A stretch of 16,148 nucleotides of DNA from CAZWUW01 sp964636895 (GTDB taxonomy: Bacteria > Bacillota > Thermincolia > Thermincolales > CAZWUW01): NCBI GenBank assembly GCA_964636895.1, contig CAZWUW010000068.1, positions 1 to 16,148 of the forward strand, given 5' to 3'. The translations under genes were made by a program, and so were the position numbers. A model generated the notes under the pieces. The model did no database searches, was not told the DNA's origin, and saw only the letters and a program-made list of their open reading frames with translations. Within the stretch, counting starts at the first letter, position 1. Every line of letters starts with the position of its first letter. Shown here in pieces: positions 7,003 through 13,635 of the stretch.

Positions 7003-7866
7003 ATGTATTCATCGGTTGTGGGACTTGCTATAACTTTTCTCGTAACGCTGATCGGTTATTTTTGTCTTGTCTCTGATGAACCGGCGGCCGTAATCAAAAA
7101 AATGGCCAAAGGGCAAAACAGCAAAAATCTTAAGTTATTTTTGTTCTTAATGCTGGCTACCCTCGGCGTAAATATTTTGGAATTGACACTAGAGCACCGT
7201 TTCCAGTTTGTAACCTGGGACATTACGCCATATGTTCATGCCATCGAAGGCGATTTTACGGCTAATTTGCAGGATTTGCTGGAAAACAGCCTGTTAACCC
7301 ATTTGCTCACGTATATTTATGTTTTCGCTTTTCCGGCCATGATCTGGGTATCCCTGGTATACTATAATTATAAAAATGACAGTAAAATGATGACAGCCGT
7401 ACTTTTCGGAATTTTACTAAACTATCTGATCGCATTTCCGTTTTATGTGTTTTTTCCTGTTAATGAAGCCTGGTATCACAGCAGTCAGGTACGGCCGTTG
7501 ATACATGATGCTTACCGGACTTTTGAAACCAGCTACCGGACATTCAGTGGGATGAACAACAGTTTTCCCAGTCTGCATACTTCTATTTCGCTAACCATGG
7601 CCATCATGGCCACCTTTTCACCATATAAACGGCTGGCCCGGGTGATGCAGGTAAGTGCCGGGTTGATAGTTTTAGCCACCTTATACCTGGGTATTCACTG
7701 GCTGACTGATGTTATAGGCGGCGTGGTTACCGCCGGAGTAGCCGTATCGCTGGCCCTTTCCTGGGAGCGGGCTGCCGACTTGGCCTTGCGTATCAGGCAA
7801 AGATTTCGACCGGTGTACAGCCGGCTTGAGCATGTGCTTTTTAATTATGACCGGAACAATAAGTAG
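7003..7866 (+). CDS. Membrane-bound PAP2-superfamily phosphatase / inositolphosphotransferase-like protein
   Basis: A 287-residue integral membrane protein with about six or seven hydrophobic segments (roughly residues 3-22, 43-60, 97-120, 128-150, 188-206, 213-230 and 236-254). Motifs of the type-2 phosphatidic acid phosphatase superfamily are present: R164-P165 as a possible relaxed first motif, SFPSLHTS with H192, and GIHWLTDVIGG with H232 and D236; the two histidines and the aspartate form the phosphoryl-transfer site. The relaxed first motif and the spacing before the second resemble the inositol-phosphorylceramide-synthase-like PAP2 branch more than undecaprenyl-diphosphate phosphatases. 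Likely substrates are phospholipid or isoprenoid phosphate head groups; the true one cannot be read. It is a single gene with its own promoter and downstream terminators, starting at an ATG 4 bases after GGGAGGAG. Confidence 0.85.
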   Translation: MYSSVVGLAITFLVTLIGYFCLVSDEPAAVIKKMAKGQNSKNLKLFLFLMLATLGVNILELTLEHRFQFVTWDITPYVHAIEGDFTANLQDLLENSLLTHLLTYIYVFAFPAMIWVSLVYYNYKNDSKMMTAVLFGILLNYLIAFPFYVFFPVNEAWYHSSQVRPLIHDAYRTFETSYRTFSGMNNSFPSLHTSISLTMAIMATFSPYKRLARVMQVSAGLIVLATLYLGIHWLTDVIGGVVTAGVAVSLALSWERAADLALRIRQRFRPVYSRLEHVLFNYDRNNK

Positions 7867-7905
7867 AAAAAGGGTCGATGGCTAATTATAGCTATTGGCC
7901 TTTTT
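7867..7905. terminator. Probable bidirectional terminator between the PAP2 gene and the convergent MoaD-like gene
   Basis: An outer stem AAAAAGG (7867-7873) with CCTTTTT (7899-7905) and an inner stem ATGGCT (7878-7883) with AGCTAT (7890-7895, one G-T pair) are separated by a small internal loop. The T runs lie on both strands, so it can serve the PAP2 gene, whose stop it abuts, and the minus-strand gene that ends at 7993. Confidence 0.65.
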
Positions 7906-7915
7906 CATTGTGCTT

Positions 7916-7941
7916 CCCTTTAGAGAAAGAGAAGGGTTTTT
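7916..7941 (+). terminator. Second, weaker terminator-like hairpin after the PAP2 gene
   Basis: CCCTT (7916-7920) pairs with AAGGG (7932-7936) around an 11-base loop and is followed by five T residues (7937-7941). It would act as a backup to the hairpin just upstream. The stem is short. Confidence 0.45.
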
Positions 7942-7992
7942 GCATATTATGGCGAAAGGTAACTATAAATATTATCAGGAATTATTATGTTT

Positions 7993-8307
7993 TTAGTCAG
8001 GTAGCTTGGCGATACCCATTAGAAATCTATGCGGTCCTGGTGTGCCCGGCGGCAGGAAGGCGACCCGGTCACCGGGTTCTACCCATCCCTCTGCCAAGGG
8101 TTGAGCTTTGCCATTGATAAATACGGCTTCGATTTTATCAGGGGGCAATTCCAACATTTTGGCCAGTTCAACAGCGGCGCAGCCTTTAGCCAGTTTAAAA
8201 TAATAAGGGAAAGGCCGGTTGCGGGCATCGAAAAGCTGTTTTAACTGCATGAAGACCCGGACTTCAATTTCTCCGGGGCGCATGGAAGCAGTAGATTTAT
8301 CAGTCAT
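7993..8307 (-). CDS. MoaD/ThiS-fold (ubiquitin-like) protein with an extended, non-Gly-Gly C-terminus
   Basis: A 104-residue protein of the beta-grasp MoaD/ThiS type. The pattern EVRVF near residue 15, LPPDKIEAVFINGKA around residues 54-68 and EPGDRVAFLPP at 77-87 is the usual run of strands in these sulfur carriers. Authentic MoaD and ThiS end in Gly-Gly, where the thiocarboxylate forms; here the PP is followed by GTPGP and about a dozen further residues ending in KLPD, so the standard tail is absent. MoaD-like proteins also accompany tungsten aldehyde oxidoreductases, a possible context but not visible here. The longer frame from GTG 8316 overlaps the ribosome binding site GAGGTGG; the ATG at 8307, five bases after it, was chosen. 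It is the second gene after the small cysteine-rich frame upstream. Confidence 0.78.
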   Translation of the reverse strand: MTDKSTASMRPGEIEVRVFMQLKQLFDARNRPFPYYFKLAKGCAAVELAKMLELPPDKIEAVFINGKAQPLAEGWVEPGDRVAFLPPGTPGPHRFLMGIAKLPD

Positions 8308-8347
8308 TTTTTCCACCTCGGTTTAATCGCGTATCCGGTGATTTGCT

Positions 8348-8458
8348 TCATTCATTTACCAGGGGACATATACTAAGGCAGCTTTCAACACAGGGTTTAT
8401 CTAAAAGCTCGCAGTATTCTTCCAGGGTATTTTTATCTATATATAAATATATACACAT
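8348..8458 (-). CDS. Small cysteine-rich protein, 36 residues, function unknown
   Basis: A short minus-strand frame preceded by AAAGGAGG (8469-8476), a perfect Shine-Dalgarno match ending 10 bases before the ATG. The product has five cysteines at positions 2, 16, 23, 27 and 31; the last four form C-x6-C-x3-C-x3-C, within PCVESC and SICP. The first half (MCIYLYIDKNTLEEYC) is rich in aromatic and acidic residues. It has no signal peptide or membrane segment. It ends 40 bases before the MoaD-like start and shares its orientation, so the two probably form one transcript. The cysteine pattern could bind a metal, an iron-sulfur cluster or zinc, or carry sulfur. I do not recognise a family. It is supported by ribosome binding site, orientation and cysteine content only. 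Confidence 0.55.
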   Translation of the reverse strand: MCIYLYIDKNTLEEYCELLDKPCVESCLSICPLVNE

Positions 8459-8481
8459 TTTTTCACATCCTCCTTTGTTTT

Positions 8482-8510
8482 ATTCTATTTGTAAAACGAA
8501 TTTTCCGCAA
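8482..8510 (-). promoter_or_regulatory. Candidate promoter for the cysteine-rich / MoaD-like unit
   Basis: Reading the minus strand, TTGCGG (8505-8510) is followed after 17 bases by TAGAAT (8482-8487), five of six matches to the -10 consensus. Transcription would begin almost at the ribosome binding site of the 36-residue frame, giving a very short leader. The -35 is weak. The site lies in the gap shared with the divergent dnaE gene, for which I found no convincing plus-strand promoter. Confidence 0.4.
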
Positions 8511-8566
8511 GAGCGTATTCCGGTGAATTCATACCAAAATTCACTGCATTGCATCGGAGGCTTAAA

Positions 8567-11500
8567 ATGTCTGCTTTTGTTCATCTCCATGTCCACACAG
8601 AATATAGCCTCCTCGACGGCGCGGCGCGCATCAAAGAACTGGTGGCAGCCGCTGCTGAAAAGGGTATGCCGGCCCTGGCCATAACCGACCACGGGTCGAT
8701 GTTTGGCGTCATCGATTTTTATAAAGCGGCCATAAAGACGGGCGTTAAGCCCATCATGGGCTGTGAAGTTTATGTTGCTCCCCGCTCCATGGACGACAAA
8801 GAATCGGCTCAGGGTGATGAAGCCAACTACCATTTGGTATTATTGGCCGAAAGCGAAACCGGTTACCAAAATTTACTGCACATTGTTTCCGCGGCTTACA
8901 CCCGCGGTTTTTATTACAAACCAAGGACAGACAAAGCCACCCTCAGGCAGCACAGTGCGGGGCTGATTGCATTAAGCGCCTGCCTGGGCGGAGAAGTTGC
9001 TGTAGCCATTATTAACCGTGAGTTTGACCGGGCGCGGGAGGTAGCGCGGGAGTACGCAGAGATTTTTGGGACGGGAAATTTTTTTCTGGAACTGCAGGAT
9101 CATGGTTTGGCTAACCAGCGCGAAGTCAACCGGGAACTGGTCAAAATCAGCCGGGAGACGGGTATCCCGCTGGTGGCCACCAATGATGTCCATTATGTTA
9201 AGCGGGAACATGCCGAGGTGCAGGATGTACTGCTCTGTATCGGGACGGGCCGTACTATGGAAGATGAAGGCCGGATGGATTTTGGAACACAGGAGTTTTA
9301 TCTTAAAGACGCCGGTGAAATGGCTCTGTTATTTGGCGAGCATCAAGAGGCACTGACCAATACGGTGAAAATCGCCGGGCGGTGCAATGTTGATTTTAGT
9401 TTTGAAAAAAATTATCTTCCTGATTATGTGATTCCTGCCGGCCATACAGTGGACTCTTATCTCCGGGAAATATGCTTTGCCGGGCTGGCCCGGCGCTATC
9501 CGGGAGCCGGCGATGAAGTTAGGCAGCGGCTCGAATACGAACTGAAGACTATTGGCGATATGGGATTTTCCGGTTATTTTCTGATTGTTTGGGATTTTAT
9601 CAGGTTTGCCGGGGAAAAAGGAATTCTGGTAGGTCCCGGCCGGGGCAGCGCCGCCGGAAGTCTGGTGGCATATGTGTTGGGTATTACCAATGTTGACCCG
9701 CTGAAATATGACCTGCTTTTTGAACGTTTTCTCAATCCCGAGCGGGTGAGTATGCCGGATATTGATATCGATTTTTGCTATGAAAGACGGGAGGAAGTAA
9801 TCCGTTATGTTATCGAACATTATGGAGCCGACCGGGTGGCACAAATCATTACTTTTGGTACTATGGCTGCCCGTGCTGCCATCAGGGACGTGGGCCGGGC
9901 GCTAAATATGCCCTACGCGGAAGTAGACCGGGTGGCCAAGCTGGTGCCGGCCGAACTTGGTATGACCCTGGCAAAGGCGCTGGAAACGGGCGGCGATTTA
10001 AAGCAGTTATATATTGCCGAACCTGCTGTAAAAAAGCTGCTGGATATGGCCATGGCCATTGAGGGGATGCCCCGGCACGCTTCTACCCATGCCGCCGGTG
10101 TAGTCATCGGGCAGGAACCGCTGACCCGTTACCTGCCTTTGTACAAGTCTTCGGACGGGGTGGTTACAACCCAGTTTTCCAAAGAGACAGTGGAAGAAAT
10201 CGGGCTGCTGAAAATGGACCTGCTGGGACTTAGGACACTTACGGTGATCGGCGATGCCCTAAACATAATCAGCAATACCACCGGCGCGGTCATTGACATC
10301 AATCAAATCCCCCTGGATGACCCGGCTACTTTTGCTATGCTTGGCCGGGGGGAGGCGGTCGGGGTTTTTCAATTAGAGAGTTCCGGTATGCGGAATATTT
10401 TAAAGGAGCTTAGACCGGAAGCATTTGAAGATATTATTGCCCTGGTTGCTCTTTACCGGCCCGGGCCGCTGGGCAGCGGCATGGTGGAAGACTTTATCCG
10501 CCGCAAGCATGGCCAGAGTCCCATCAAGTACCTGCACCCGGCGCTGGCACCAATCCTCAAAGAGACATACGGGGTTATCCTTTATCAGGAACAGGTTATG
10601 CGTATTGCCAATGTTTTGGCTAATTATACGCTGGGTGAAGCCGATGAGCTGCGCCGCTGCATGGGCAAGAAAAAGCTGCAGGAAATGGCCAAACACCGGG
10701 ATAAATTCCTATCGGGGGCACAGGATAACGGGATTGCACCTGATGTGGCCGGGCAAATTTTTGACCTGATGGAGTACTTTGCCGGTTACGGTTTTAATAA
10801 GAGTCACAGTACTGCTTACGCTCTGGTGGCTTACCAGACCGCTTATCTAAAAGCCAACTATCCGGTGGCTTTTATGGCGGCTCTTTTGACCAGCATTATG
10901 GGTGCCAGTGATAAAATTGCAGGCTATATTGAAGAATGCCGCCACATGGGGATTGAGGTTCTGCCGCCGGATATTAATGAAAGCCGGGTCAATTTTACCG
11001 TAGTGGGTGATAAAATCCGTTTTGGACTGGCTGCAGTTAAAAATGCTGGCCGTAATGCGATAGAGAATATTATTACGGTCAGAAGTGATAAGGGTTTTAT
11101 TGATTTTCAGGATTTCTGCGAAGGTATTGACCACCGCTCAGTAACCAAGCGGGTGGTGGAAAGTCTGATCAAAGCCGGGGCTTTTGATTCCTGGGGGGCC
11201 GGTCGTTCCCGGTTAATGGTCGTGCTGGATCAATGCATGGATATGGCCCAAAAAAGACAGCGGGAAATGGCCCGGGGTCAGATTTCCTTATTTGACCTTG
11301 GTAATGATATGGGTACTGGGGAGCGGGCTTTTAAAAACGAACTGGTATTACCGGAAGTTGCCGAGTATCCGCAAAAAGAATTGCTGGCTATGGAAAAAGA
11401 AGTGCTCGGTCTTTACATCAGTGGCCACCCATTGATGGAGGTGAGAGATGTATTGGCCGGGCGTATTTCCGCCACCCTAGACCGGTTGGGCGAACTGCCG

Positions 11501-11989
11501 GATGACTCCCGGGTGGTGGTGGGTGGCTTGGTGGCGGCATGTAAGCAGATTAGCACCAGAAGAGGCGAGCTAATGGCTTTTTTGACTTTGGAAGACGTCA
11601 TAGGCTTGGTGGAAGTGGTCTTGTTTCCGCGGGTATATGCCCGCTGTCGATCATTGATTAAAGACGATGCGGTGCTGCTTGTGAAGGGGCGGCTTAATCA
11701 CCAGGAAGAAACGGTTAAAGTCATTGCTGACGAGATTGCTTGCCTGGAAGACCAGCTGGTGCCTTCACTGTATCTTAAACTGCCGGATATGGAAGACAGT
11801 GAACTGCTAAACCGGCTCAAACAGGTGCTGGTTCAATACAGGGGGCCTTCGCCGGTTTATCTGTATTTTGAGGGTAAAAAGAAAATGCTGCAGACTAATC
11901 GTGACCTGTGGGTTGACCTGAATACCGAAATTACTGCCAAAGCTGAGGAAGTGCTGGGTGCCGGGGCCGTGTTTGTCAAGCAGCTGTGA
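8567..11989 (+). CDS. dnaE: DNA polymerase III subunit alpha, DnaE
   Basis: The replicative C-family DNA polymerase, 1140 residues, a normal length for DnaE. It opens with a PHP domain (HLHVHTEYSLLDG at residues 6-18, then ITDHGSMFG) that keeps metal-binding histidines lost in the E. coli enzyme. The palm carries GPGRGSAAGSLV and the catalytic aspartates in PDIDIDF (D398, D400) and KMDLLGLR (D551). The fingers and helix-hairpin-helix regions follow (GYGFNKSHSTAYA, then PPDINES), and an OB-fold occurs near residues 980-1020 (VVVGGLVAACKQ, then MAFLTLEDV). The frame is open from a TTG at 8549, but the ATG at 8567 lies 6 bases after CGGAGG and matches DnaE N-termini. It lacks the PolC exonuclease insertion; clostridia usually encode PolC elsewhere. 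It is transcribed divergently from the MoaD-like unit. Confidence 0.97.
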   Translation: MSAFVHLHVHTEYSLLDGAARIKELVAAAAEKGMPALAITDHGSMFGVIDFYKAAIKTGVKPIMGCEVYVAPRSMDDKESAQGDEANYHLVLLAESETGYQNLLHIVSAAYTRGFYYKPRTDKATLRQHSAGLIALSACLGGEVAVAIINREFDRAREVAREYAEIFGTGNFFLELQDHGLANQREVNRELVKISRETGIPLVATNDVHYVKREHAEVQDVLLCIGTGRTMEDEGRMDFGTQEFYLKDAGEMALLFGEHQEALTNTVKIAGRCNVDFSFEKNYLPDYVIPAGHTVDSYLREICFAGLARRYPGAGDEVRQRLEYELKTIGDMGFSGYFLIVWDFIRFAGEKGILVGPGRGSAAGSLVAYVLGITNVDPLKYDLLFERFLNPERVSMPDIDIDFCYERREEVIRYVIEHYGADRVAQIITFGTMAARAAIRDVGRALNMPYAEVDRVAKLVPAELGMTLAKALETGGDLKQLYIAEPAVKKLLDMAMAIEGMPRHASTHAAGVVIGQEPLTRYLPLYKSSDGVVTTQFSKETVEEIGLLKMDLLGLRTLTVIGDALNIISNTTGAVIDINQIPLDDPATFAMLGRGEAVGVFQLESSGMRNILKELRPEAFEDIIALVALYRPGPLGSGMVEDFIRRKHGQSPIKYLHPALAPILKETYGVILYQEQVMRIANVLANYTLGEADELRRCMGKKKLQEMAKHRDKFLSGAQDNGIAPDVAGQIFDLMEYFAGYGFNKSHSTAYALVAYQTAYLKANYPVAFMAALLTSIMGASDKIAGYIEECRHMGIEVLPPDINESRVNFTVVGDKIRFGLAAVKNAGRNAIENIITVRSDKGFIDFQDFCEGIDHRSVTKRVVESLIKAGAFDSWGAGRSRLMVVLDQCMDMAQKRQREMARGQISLFDLGNDMGTGERAFKNELVLPEVAEYPQKELLAMEKEVLGLYISGHPLMEVRDVLAGRISATLDRLGELPDDSRVVVGGLVAACKQISTRRGELMAFLTLEDVIGLVEVVLFPRVYARCRSLIKDDAVLLVKGRLNHQEETVKVIADEIACLEDQLVPSLYLKLPDMEDSELLNRLKQVLVQYRGPSPVYLYFEGKKKMLQTNRDLWVDLNTEITAKAEEVLGAGAVFVKQL

Positions 11990-12012
11990 TAAGTACCTGT
12001 GGCATAGCAGGT

Positions 12013-12041
12013 TGATGTGACATAAAGTGACGGTCATATCA
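12013..12041 (+). repeat. Inverted repeat immediately upstream of the mtrB promoter
   Basis: TGATGTGAC (12013-12021) is the reverse complement of GTCATATCA (12033-12041) apart from one G-T pair, with an 11-base spacer. It lies between the dnaE stop and the -35 box of mtrB, which begins at the very next base. There is no T run, so it is not a good terminator; an operator is possible. Confidence 0.55.
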
Positions 12042-12070
12042 TTGCAAAAAAAAGGTACTTGTGGTATGAT
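12042..12070 (+). promoter_or_regulatory. Sigma-A-type promoter for mtrB
   Basis: TTGCAA (12042-12047), a 17-base spacer, then TATGAT (12065-12070). Both boxes differ little from consensus. The predicted transcript would have a leader of roughly 50 bases before the TTG start of mtrB, carrying the GAGGTGA ribosome binding site. Confidence 0.75.
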
Positions 12071-12127
12071 ATGCTTACTTTTGCACTCTTTTTAAGCGTG
12101 CAGCAGGGAAAGTTGAGGTGAAGTTTT

Positions 12128-12352
12128 TTGCGGGAAGAGATTACCGGCGAGTATATTGTGATTAAGGCACTGGAGAATGGCGTTAATATTATTGGGCTGA
12201 CCAGAGGTCAGGATACCAAGTTTCACCATACGGAGAAACTGGATAAGGGAGAAGTAATGATTGCGCAGTTTACCGAGCACACTTCAGCTATAAAGATCCG
12301 GGGCAGGGCTCAGATATCTACCAAACATGGCCAGACTGAGTCCGGTATATAG
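12128..12352 (+). CDS. mtrB: Tryptophan RNA-binding attenuation protein TRAP
   Basis: A 74-residue protein that aligns without gaps to Bacillus TRAP through the core (IGLTRG, DTKFHH, EKLDKGEV, IAQFTEHTSAIK). In Bacillus an 11-subunit ring, when loaded with tryptophan, wraps RNA carrying spaced (G/U)AG triplets and stops expression of tryptophan genes. Using Bacillus numbering, which applies directly, the RNA-contact residues K37, K56 and R58 are present, as are T30, H51, T52 and S53 around the tryptophan pocket. The TTG start lies 7 bases after GAGGTG. Bacillus mtrB follows folE; here it stands alone between dnaE and a small DUF2007-like gene, with its own promoter and terminator. No tryptophan genes are in the window, so its targets lie elsewhere or are new. 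Confidence 0.95.
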   Translation: MREEITGEYIVIKALENGVNIIGLTRGQDTKFHHTEKLDKGEVMIAQFTEHTSAIKIRGRAQISTKHGQTESGI

Positions 12353-12365
12353 TTTGTCAGTTATA

Positions 12366-12399
12366 AATCCAGGGCCCCGCTCTGGATTAAATTTTTGTT
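12366..12399 (+). terminator. Rho-independent terminator after mtrB
   Basis: AATCCAG (12366-12372) pairs perfectly with CTGGATT (12382-12388); the nine-base loop is GC-rich. An AAATTTTTGTTT stretch follows (T run at 12392-12396). It lies 13 bases after the mtrB stop. Confidence 0.8.
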
Positions 12400-12421
12400 T
12401 AAGAATAGAGGAATAAAGCCA

Positions 12422-12446
12422 ATACTAGTCGAAAAGACTATTGTAT
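12422..12446 (+). other. Leader hairpin upstream of the DUF2007-like gene
   Basis: ATACTAGTC (12422-12430) pairs with GACTA (12436-12440) and then GTAT (12443-12446), with a GAAAA loop and a two-base TT bulge: nine pairs in all. It sits in the 144-base gap between mtrB and the next gene, after the mtrB terminator. No T run follows directly, so it may be a leader structure rather than a terminator. Confidence 0.4.
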
Positions 12447-12496
12447 CAGATTACCATTAATGTTATTTTTGTATTTTGGTGAGGAGGCTTTAAAAC

Positions 12497-12694
12497 ATGT
12501 GGACAGTTGTTTACATTGCACCGAACCGTATCGCCGCTGAAAATCTTAAAAATGTTTTAAGCAATGAGGGAGTATTGGTTCAACTGCGGGTAATCGGCGT
12601 ACCACATGTAGGTGATGCAGGCGCTGTGGAGATTTTAGTGCCTGAATCGGAGGTAGATGAGGCTATGGAGGTTTTGAACAGTTCTGTCCGCTGA
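12497..12694 (+). CDS. Small PII-like / DUF2007-like protein
   Basis: A 65-residue protein with the alternating strand-helix-strand pattern of the DUF2007 'putative signal-transducing' family, a ferredoxin-like half fold related to PII N-termini: MWTVVYIAPN (strand), RIAAENLKNVLSNEG (helix), VLVQLRVIG (strand), VEILVPESEVDEAMEVL (strand and helix). There are no catalytic motifs and no function is established; homologues are sometimes labelled glutamate decarboxylase, which this length rules out. The ATG follows GAGGAGG by 9 bases. It lies just ahead of accD, and the hairpin over its end is a poor terminator, so it may share a transcript with the acc genes and could sense a metabolite linked to them; that is inference. 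Confidence 0.7.
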   Translation: MWTVVYIAPNRIAAENLKNVLSNEGVLVQLRVIGVPHVGDAGAVEILVPESEVDEAMEVLNSSVR

Positions 12695-12702
12695 ACTGTT
12701 TT
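12677..12702 (+). terminator. Weak terminator-like hairpin at the end of the DUF2007-like gene
   Basis: AACAGTTC (12677-12684) is a perfect inverted repeat with GAACTGTT (12693-12700) and overlaps the stop codon. Only four T residues follow, then an A-rich stretch, so termination is probably partial and read-through into accD is likely. Confidence 0.45.
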
Positions 12703-12774
12703 CATAAAAAAAAATAATAATAATTGGCCGGGACAGGGCCGGGGTGGAGAGTAGAGTAGAGGTGATAACCCGTT

Positions 12775-13635
12775 ATGCTTAAAGATTTGTTCCGCAAGCC
12801 TAAGTATGTTACAGTCCATGCCGACACAACCAAAAAAGATATTCCTGAGGGCTTGATCCAAAAATGTCCTAATTGTAATGAAATAATATTTACCAAAGAA
12901 TTAGAAAAAAAAGGCAAGCTGTGTGATAAGTGCGGCTATCATTTTCGTGTACCGGCTAGAGAGCGGATTAATATGATCGTTGATGACGGGAGTTTTCAGG
13001 AAATGGATGCCGGGTTGACATCGGCTAATCCTCTAAATGCTGCCGGTTATGCGGAGAAGGTTGCCGCCACGCAGGAAGCAACCGGCCTGAAAGAAGCCGT
13101 TATAACTGGTGCGGGCATGATAGAAGGTAACCCGACGGTTATTGCCGTGATGGATACCCATTTTATAATGGGCAGCATGGGTTCGGTGGTAGGCGAGAAA
13201 ATTACCCGGGCTATTGAGCACGCCGTCCAAAAGCGGCTGCCGTTGATTGTTTTTGCGGCTTCCGGTGGAGCGCGGATGCAGGAGGGGATCATTTCCCTGA
13301 TGCAGATGGCTAAAACAAGTGCGGCTTTAACCCGGCTGGATGAAGCCGGGCTGTTGTATGTTACAGTACTGACGGATCCCACTACCGGTGGGGTAACTGC
13401 CAGTTTTGCTTCTTTAGGGGACATTATTATTGCCGAACCGGGGGCGCTTATCGGTTTTACCGGTCCGCGGGTAATTGAACAGACCATAAAACAAAAGTTG
13501 CCGGCAGGTTTTCAGACCGCGGAATTTTTATTGCGTCACGGTTTCGTGGATATGGTTATCCGGCGGCCGGACTTACGTCCGACTCTGGGCAAAATCCTGA
13601 GCCTCCATAATGCGGGAGGTGAAACCGGTGTCTAA
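12775..13635 (+). CDS. accD: Acetyl-CoA carboxylase carboxyltransferase subunit beta
   Basis: AccD forms with AccA the alpha2-beta2 carboxyltransferase that moves CO2 from biotinylated carrier protein to acetyl-CoA, making malonyl-CoA for fatty acids. The 286-residue product has the four-cysteine zinc ribbon (C31, C34, C50, C53) near the N-terminus and the crotonase-like core with FAASGGARMQEG and VLTDPTTGGVTASFA, and ends at the usual length. The ATG lies 10 bases after a purine-rich ribosome binding site containing GAGGTG. Its last eight bases overlap the accA start, so the two are translationally coupled. A short five-base periodic (G/T)AG tract lies just before the ribosome binding site. 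Confidence 0.97.
   Translation: MLKDLFRKPKYVTVHADTTKKDIPEGLIQKCPNCNEIIFTKELEKKGKLCDKCGYHFRVPARERINMIVDDGSFQEMDAGLTSANPLNAAGYAEKVAATQEATGLKEAVITGAGMIEGNPTVIAVMDTHFIMGSMGSVVGEKITRAIEHAVQKRLPLIVFAASGGARMQEGIISLMQMAKTSAALTRLDEAGLLYVTVLTDPTTGGVTASFASLGDIIIAEPGALIGFTGPRVIEQTIKQKLPAGFQTAEFLLRHGFVDMVIRRPDLRPTLGKILSLHNAGGETGV

Noticed and set aside
7878..8117. Plus-strand reading frame of 79 codons after the PAP2 gene
   Set aside because: It starts inside a terminator hairpin and runs over the end of the MoaD-like gene on the other strand; the product is low-complexity and unrecognisable.
8348..8458. The cysteine-rich small frame as anti-TRAP, because mtrB is in the window
   Set aside because: Anti-TRAP is about 53 residues with DnaJ-like CxxCxGxG zinc motifs; this frame is shorter and has CxxxCxxxC spacing.
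8343..8684. Plus-strand reading frame of 113 codons spanning the gap before dnaE
   Set aside because: It overlaps the true dnaE start in another frame and the better-supported minus-strand small gene, and no family resemblance is seen.
9329..9844. Minus-strand reading frame of 171 codons inside dnaE
   Set aside because: It lies inside the DnaE coding region over the catalytic aspartate segment and looks like a by-product of that gene's codon use.
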